Shown: positions 4,822 through 7,795 of the stretch, in pieces
How positions within the stretch are numbered: the first letter of the stretch is position 1
How the letters are laid out: every line of letters begins with the position of its first letter
Source: Mucilaginibacter sp. UBA4741
GTDB lineage: Bacteria; Bacteroidota; Bacteroidia; Sphingobacteriales; Sphingobacteriaceae
Direction: 5' to 3'
NCBI GenBank assembly: GCA_002403905.1
Contig: DHIR01000041.1
Location: 12,466-20,260, forward strand
Length of the DNA stretch: 7,795 nt
Program-made: the position numbers and the translations under genes
Notes under the pieces: generated by a model
Told to the model about the DNA's origin: nothing
What the model saw: the letters and a program-made list of their open reading frames with translations, nothing else
Database searches by the model: none

Positions 4822-7602
4822 ATGAAAACAAGCATCAAACCTCCAATTAAGATAGGCCTGCTTTTCTCGTTTTTATTATTGCTTGCTTTTATCCCAAAAG
4901 CCGAGGACCCTATTGATAAACTGGTAGCCACTCTGCAAAAGTGGACAGATACCATCCCGCAAGAAAAAGTGTACCTGCACCTTGACAAACCGTACTACGC
5001 TTTAGGCGATACCATTTGGTTTAAGGGTTATATAACCATTGGCAGCAGGCATCAACTTTCTAACCTGAGCGGGGCGATGTATGTGGAGCTGATCTCTGAG
5101 AAAGATTCTGTTTTGCGGTCTTTAAAATTACCTGTTACTACCGGTATGGTAATTGGCGATTTTATTTTAAGTGATGACTTTAAAGAAGGTAGCTACCGTA
5201 TACGGGCCTATACCCAATGGATGCGTAATGCCGGTGAGGATTACTTTTTTGATCATACTTTTACTGTAGGCGATATAGCCAATAATAATATTGTAACTAA
5301 AGCCGATTACCAGTATAAGGACATAGACGGCAAACCTGTTTTAACGGCTACCCTAAACTATACCAATGACGAGGGCAAACCCCTTGTTGGCAAAGATGTG
5401 CATTACCAGATCATCATCAACAAAAAAGTTGCTTGGTCAACATCTGCTAAAACAGATCTAAATGGTAACATTCCTGTAAAAATATCTAACGAAAATCATG
5501 TAGACCTAAGTGGTGCCTACATCACGACTATACTGGACGGCAGCGATAAAAATACGCTAACAAGAGATTTCCCCATAAAAGCCGCCCTGTCACAAAGCGA
5601 TATACAGTTTTTCCCGGAGGGTGGTAGTTTGGTTAACGGAGTTTCTTCGAGGGTTGGATTTAAAGCGATTGGTGTAGACGGACTAGGGGTAAACATCAAA
5701 GGCAAGATAACCGACAATGACAATAAAGAAGTAGCGGAACTGGAAACTCTTCATGCAGGTATGGGTAGCTTTTTATTAAGACCTGAGGCAGGCAAAACGT
5801 ACAATGCCCGCATCAGCTTTGCTGATGGCACAACAAAAACCATCGCTTTGCCAAAGACCGTTGATGACGGTTATGTGTTAAGCGTTTACCAGCCTAATAA
5901 GGATAGCGTACTGATCAGGATCAGCACCAAACAACCGGCATCACCACAAAGCGTTAACCTAATCGCTCAGACCAGCGGCGAGATTATATTCGCATCGCCC
6001 ATAAAGATAGAAAAGGCAGTTACTTCTGTTTGGTTGGAGAAAAAAGCGTTTCCTACTGGAATTGCCCAGTTTACTATTTTTAATAATAACGGCGAGCCGT
6101 TGAACGAGCGTATAGCTTTTATCCGCAGCAATGACCTGATGCAATTGGATATTAAAACAGTAAAAAACGATTATAAAAGTAAAGAACGCATCAGCATTAA
6201 TTTAGAGGCAAAAGACAGTAAGGGGAAACCATCCTTCGGCAACTTCTCGGTAACAGTGATCGATGAGAGCAAAGTGCCGGTTGATGAAGCCGCTGAAAGC
6301 ACTATTTTTTCCAACACCCTGTTAACATCAGACCTTAAAGGTTATATAGAAAAGCCTAATTATTATTTTACAAAGGAAAGCGATGAAGTAAACAAAGCAT
6401 TAGATAATTTGATGATGACGCAAGGCTATCGCAGGTTTACCTGGAAAGAATTAAATAACACGATAAACACAAAACCCGCTTTTGAGGCAGAAGGCTTGGG
6501 TGTTAATATATCCGGTAGGGTAACCACGCTTAATGATAAGGTATTGCCCAATGCGGTAGTCAACTTAATATCGGTAAAAGCTAGAATAGCTAAAAGTACC
6601 ACTACCGATGCTACCGGTAGGTTTAGATTTGATGGCATATTTTTAATAGACAGCATTAAATTTACGCTACAGGCCCGTACAGCCAAAAATAGCGATAAAG
6701 TTAAACTGATAATGGACAACATACCCAAACTACAAGTAACCAAAAACCGTAACCTTGCTGATGTTAACCTTAACATAAACGGTACCCTGCATGCCTACAT
6801 TGATAACAGTAAAAAACTGGATGAGCTTTACGAAAAAACCGGGCATCTGGACAAAGTGCAGCGATTAAAAGAGGTTAGGATAAAAGCTAAAAAAGGGGTA
6901 GTTCCAACTTATGCGACACAAGGAATCCTTCAGATCCCCGAGGGGCATGCGGATCATACTTACATTATGAAAGATGCAGAACATTGCGCCAGTTTAGGAA
7001 TTTGCTTACAAGGTATGCTACCTGGAGTCGTTTTTAGGGAATATGATTTTTATGTAGATCGCATATTATACACTTATCACAATTATCCGTATTGTCGCCA
7101 AAATGATCCTAAATCAGGCCGGGAAGCTCTTCTTCCTATGCAATTGGTAGTCGATGGAGAAATTGTAAGAGACTCTATACGTGTTGGAGATATGTTTGAT
7201 AATAATGTGTTAAAACCGGAAGAAATAGTTAAAGTAGACATTATAAAAGACAACCTCGCATTGATTGCTATATTGGGAAAAGCATCTATAATGATTTATA
7301 CTAACAGAGGGTTAGGGCATACCTCCTACACTCCCAGTATTGCGAACATAGCCCCTAAGGGGTTTAATAAAACTTGCGTGTTTTATTCGCCGAGATACGA
7401 TAAGCCGGGCAATGCTGAAAAACTTCCAGATCTTCGGACTACCGTCTATTGGAATCCATATTTGAAAACAGACGCTACTGGTAAAACGTCATTCAATTTT
7501 TTTAATGCCGATGGCCCGGGTACTTACAAAGTTATTGTAGAAGGAATTAATGCTGAAGGGGAATTGGGAAGGGTGGTTTACAAATACCAGGTTGAAGATT
7601 AG
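4822..7602 (+). CDS. Exported macroglobulin (MG2)-like protein with TonB-plug-like domain, no beta-barrel
   Basis: A 926-aa secreted protein of a Bacteroidota family whose function is not established. A hydrophobic signal sequence spans residues ~9-27. Residues ~45-150 are MG2-like (EKVYLHLDKPYYALGDTIWFKGYI is the hallmark, split here as EKVYLHLDKPYY, 48-59, and ALGDTIWFKGYI, 60-71). Further beta-sandwich repeats follow to ~500. Residues ~563-640 look like a carboxypeptidase-regulatory-like fold (ISGRVTT ... TTTDATGRFRFDGI). Residues ~700-830 resemble a TonB receptor plug: LQGMLPGVVF (729-738), QLVVDGEIV (774-782), EEIVKVDIIKD (800-810), IMIYTNRG (823-830). The C-terminus (~872-926) returns to a macroglobulin-like strand pattern (LRTTVYWNP, TSFNFFNADGPGTYKV). 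No beta-barrel follows the plug, so it is not a transporter. An envelope or periplasmic scaffold role is inference. ATG 4822 is supported by the signal peptide; there is no Shine-Dalgarno. Confidence 0.85.
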   Translation: MKTSIKPPIKIGLLFSFLLLLAFIPKAEDPIDKLVATLQKWTDTIPQEKVYLHLDKPYYALGDTIWFKGYITIGSRHQLSNLSGAMYVELISEKDSVLRSLKLPVTTGMVIGDFILSDDFKEGSYRIRAYTQWMRNAGEDYFFDHTFTVGDIANNNIVTKADYQYKDIDGKPVLTATLNYTNDEGKPLVGKDVHYQIIINKKVAWSTSAKTDLNGNIPVKISNENHVDLSGAYITTILDGSDKNTLTRDFPIKAALSQSDIQFFPEGGSLVNGVSSRVGFKAIGVDGLGVNIKGKITDNDNKEVAELETLHAGMGSFLLRPEAGKTYNARISFADGTTKTIALPKTVDDGYVLSVYQPNKDSVLIRISTKQPASPQSVNLIAQTSGEIIFASPIKIEKAVTSVWLEKKAFPTGIAQFTIFNNNGEPLNERIAFIRSNDLMQLDIKTVKNDYKSKERISINLEAKDSKGKPSFGNFSVTVIDESKVPVDEAAESTIFSNTLLTSDLKGYIEKPNYYFTKESDEVNKALDNLMMTQGYRRFTWKELNNTINTKPAFEAEGLGVNISGRVTTLNDKVLPNAVVNLISVKARIAKSTTTDATGRFRFDGIFLIDSIKFTLQARTAKNSDKVKLIMDNIPKLQVTKNRNLADVNLNINGTLHAYIDNSKKLDELYEKTGHLDKVQRLKEVRIKAKKGVVPTYATQGILQIPEGHADHTYIMKDAEHCASLGICLQGMLPGVVFREYDFYVDRILYTYHNYPYCRQNDPKSGREALLPMQLVVDGEIVRDSIRVGDMFDNNVLKPEEIVKVDIIKDNLALIAILGKASIMIYTNRGLGHTSYTPSIANIAPKGFNKTCVFYSPRYDKPGNAEKLPDLRTTVYWNPYLKTDATGKTSFNFFNADGPGTYKVIVEGINAEGELGRVVYKYQVED

Positions 7603-7620
7603 TAAAAGTGATAAAAAGTG

Positions 7621-7637
7621 CTCGGCCTGTGGCCGGG
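7621..7637 (+). other. GC stem-loop after the macroglobulin-like gene
   Basis: CTCGGCC (7621-7627) pairs with GGCCGGG (7631-7637) around a TGT loop, with one G-U pair, 18 nt past the stop codon. No T-run follows immediately (the next bases are GTGCAAATC), so it is not a standard intrinsic terminator. It could be a weak terminator or a 3' stabilising hairpin. The rest of the 109-bp gap to the next start is AT-rich. Confidence 0.4.
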
Positions 7638-7711
7638 GTGCAAATCAAAATAGCGGCATATAAAAAAGAGTAATAGATTTTTTGTTATTTGCATAACCAA
7701 TTTATTCCTGA

Positions 7712-7795
7712 ATGAGCCCTAAAAAGTACTTAGCTGTAATTGCGGCTGCACTGATAATTAACCAGGCATCTGCACAAAAACGAGCATTTAATACT
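7712..7795 (+). CDS. N-terminus of an exported protein, cut by the window edge
   Basis: An ATG at 7712 opens a frame that stays open for 28 codons to the window end. The peptide begins MSPKKYLAVIAAALIINQ and continues ASAQKRAFNT. This is a textbook Sec signal peptide: a Lys-Lys n-region, a hydrophobic core LAVIAAALII, and cleavage after ASA with Gln at +1, as is very common in Bacteroidota. The mature part visible is only seven residues, so family and function cannot be judged. It follows the macroglobulin-like gene in the same direction after 109 bp that includes a GC stem-loop, so co-transcription is possible but not shown. Confidence 0.75.
   Translation, partial: MSPKKYLAVIAAALIINQASAQKRAFNT

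Noticed and set aside
6426..6776. 116-codon minus-strand frame opposite the macroglobulin-like gene
   Set aside because: Antisense to a well-supported coding frame; its hydrophobic content is what the reverse complement of Asp/Lys/Asn codons gives.
6880..7500. Apparent shift to more AT-rich codon use in the plug-like part of the 926-aa gene
   Set aside because: Noted by eye only; no clear boundary, and not distinguishable from normal within-gene variation without a sliding-window calculation.
7674..7684. TAGATTTTTTG as a Bacteroidota -7 promoter box for the gene at 7712
   Set aside because: Only approximates TAnnTTTG and lacks a TTG-type -33 element at the right distance; T-rich intergenic DNA gives such matches by chance.

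Overview
The window looks like chromosomal DNA of a Bacteroidota bacterium, most likely a soil or plant-associated Sphingobacteriaceae member (Mucilaginibacter/Pedobacter type). This is inferred from protein style: a barrel-less 'MG2 + TonB-plug' secreted protein, a modular PQQ-type sugar dehydrogenase with PKD, cytochrome c and carbohydrate-binding modules, and a Tat-exported xylose-isomerase-like barrel. Shine-Dalgarno sequences are absent and composition is moderately AT-rich. Species cannot be assigned from the sequence alone.

Layout. Positions 1-332 hold no convincing protein gene. The minus strand there carries four consecutive stem-loops, the last being a good intrinsic terminator, so a small structured RNA is possible. 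A plus-strand gene (333-644) encodes a small acidic protein of unknown function. It converges, with a 2-nt gap, on a minus-strand pair: a large periplasmic sugar dehydrogenase (4417 to 1727) followed by a Tat-exported sugar phosphate isomerase/epimerase-like protein (1483 to 647). The gap between these two contains a decayed second copy of the dehydrogenase's 3' end (about 1502-1703). The dehydrogenase is divergent from a 926-aa plus-strand gene (4822-7602), an exported macroglobulin-like protein with a TonB-plug-like domain. The shared 404-bp upstream region is half filled by a MITE-like palindromic element (about 4555-4764) flanked by a direct repeat. The first 28 codons of another exported protein run off the right edge (7712 onward).

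Function. The dehydrogenase probably oxidises aldoses or oligosaccharides in the periplasm and passes electrons to its own C-terminal heme c domain. The isomerase-like barrel, also exported and co-directional, plausibly processes a related carbohydrate. The two could be one transcription unit, but the 243-bp gap with its pseudogene relic and a small stem-loop leaves that open. The large plus-strand protein belongs to a poorly understood Bacteroidota envelope family and has no evident metabolic link to the sugar genes.

The main points of interest are the decayed tandem duplicate, the MITE-like element between divergent genes, and the stem-loop-rich region at the left edge. No defence system, CRISPR array, prophage, tRNA or rRNA was seen.
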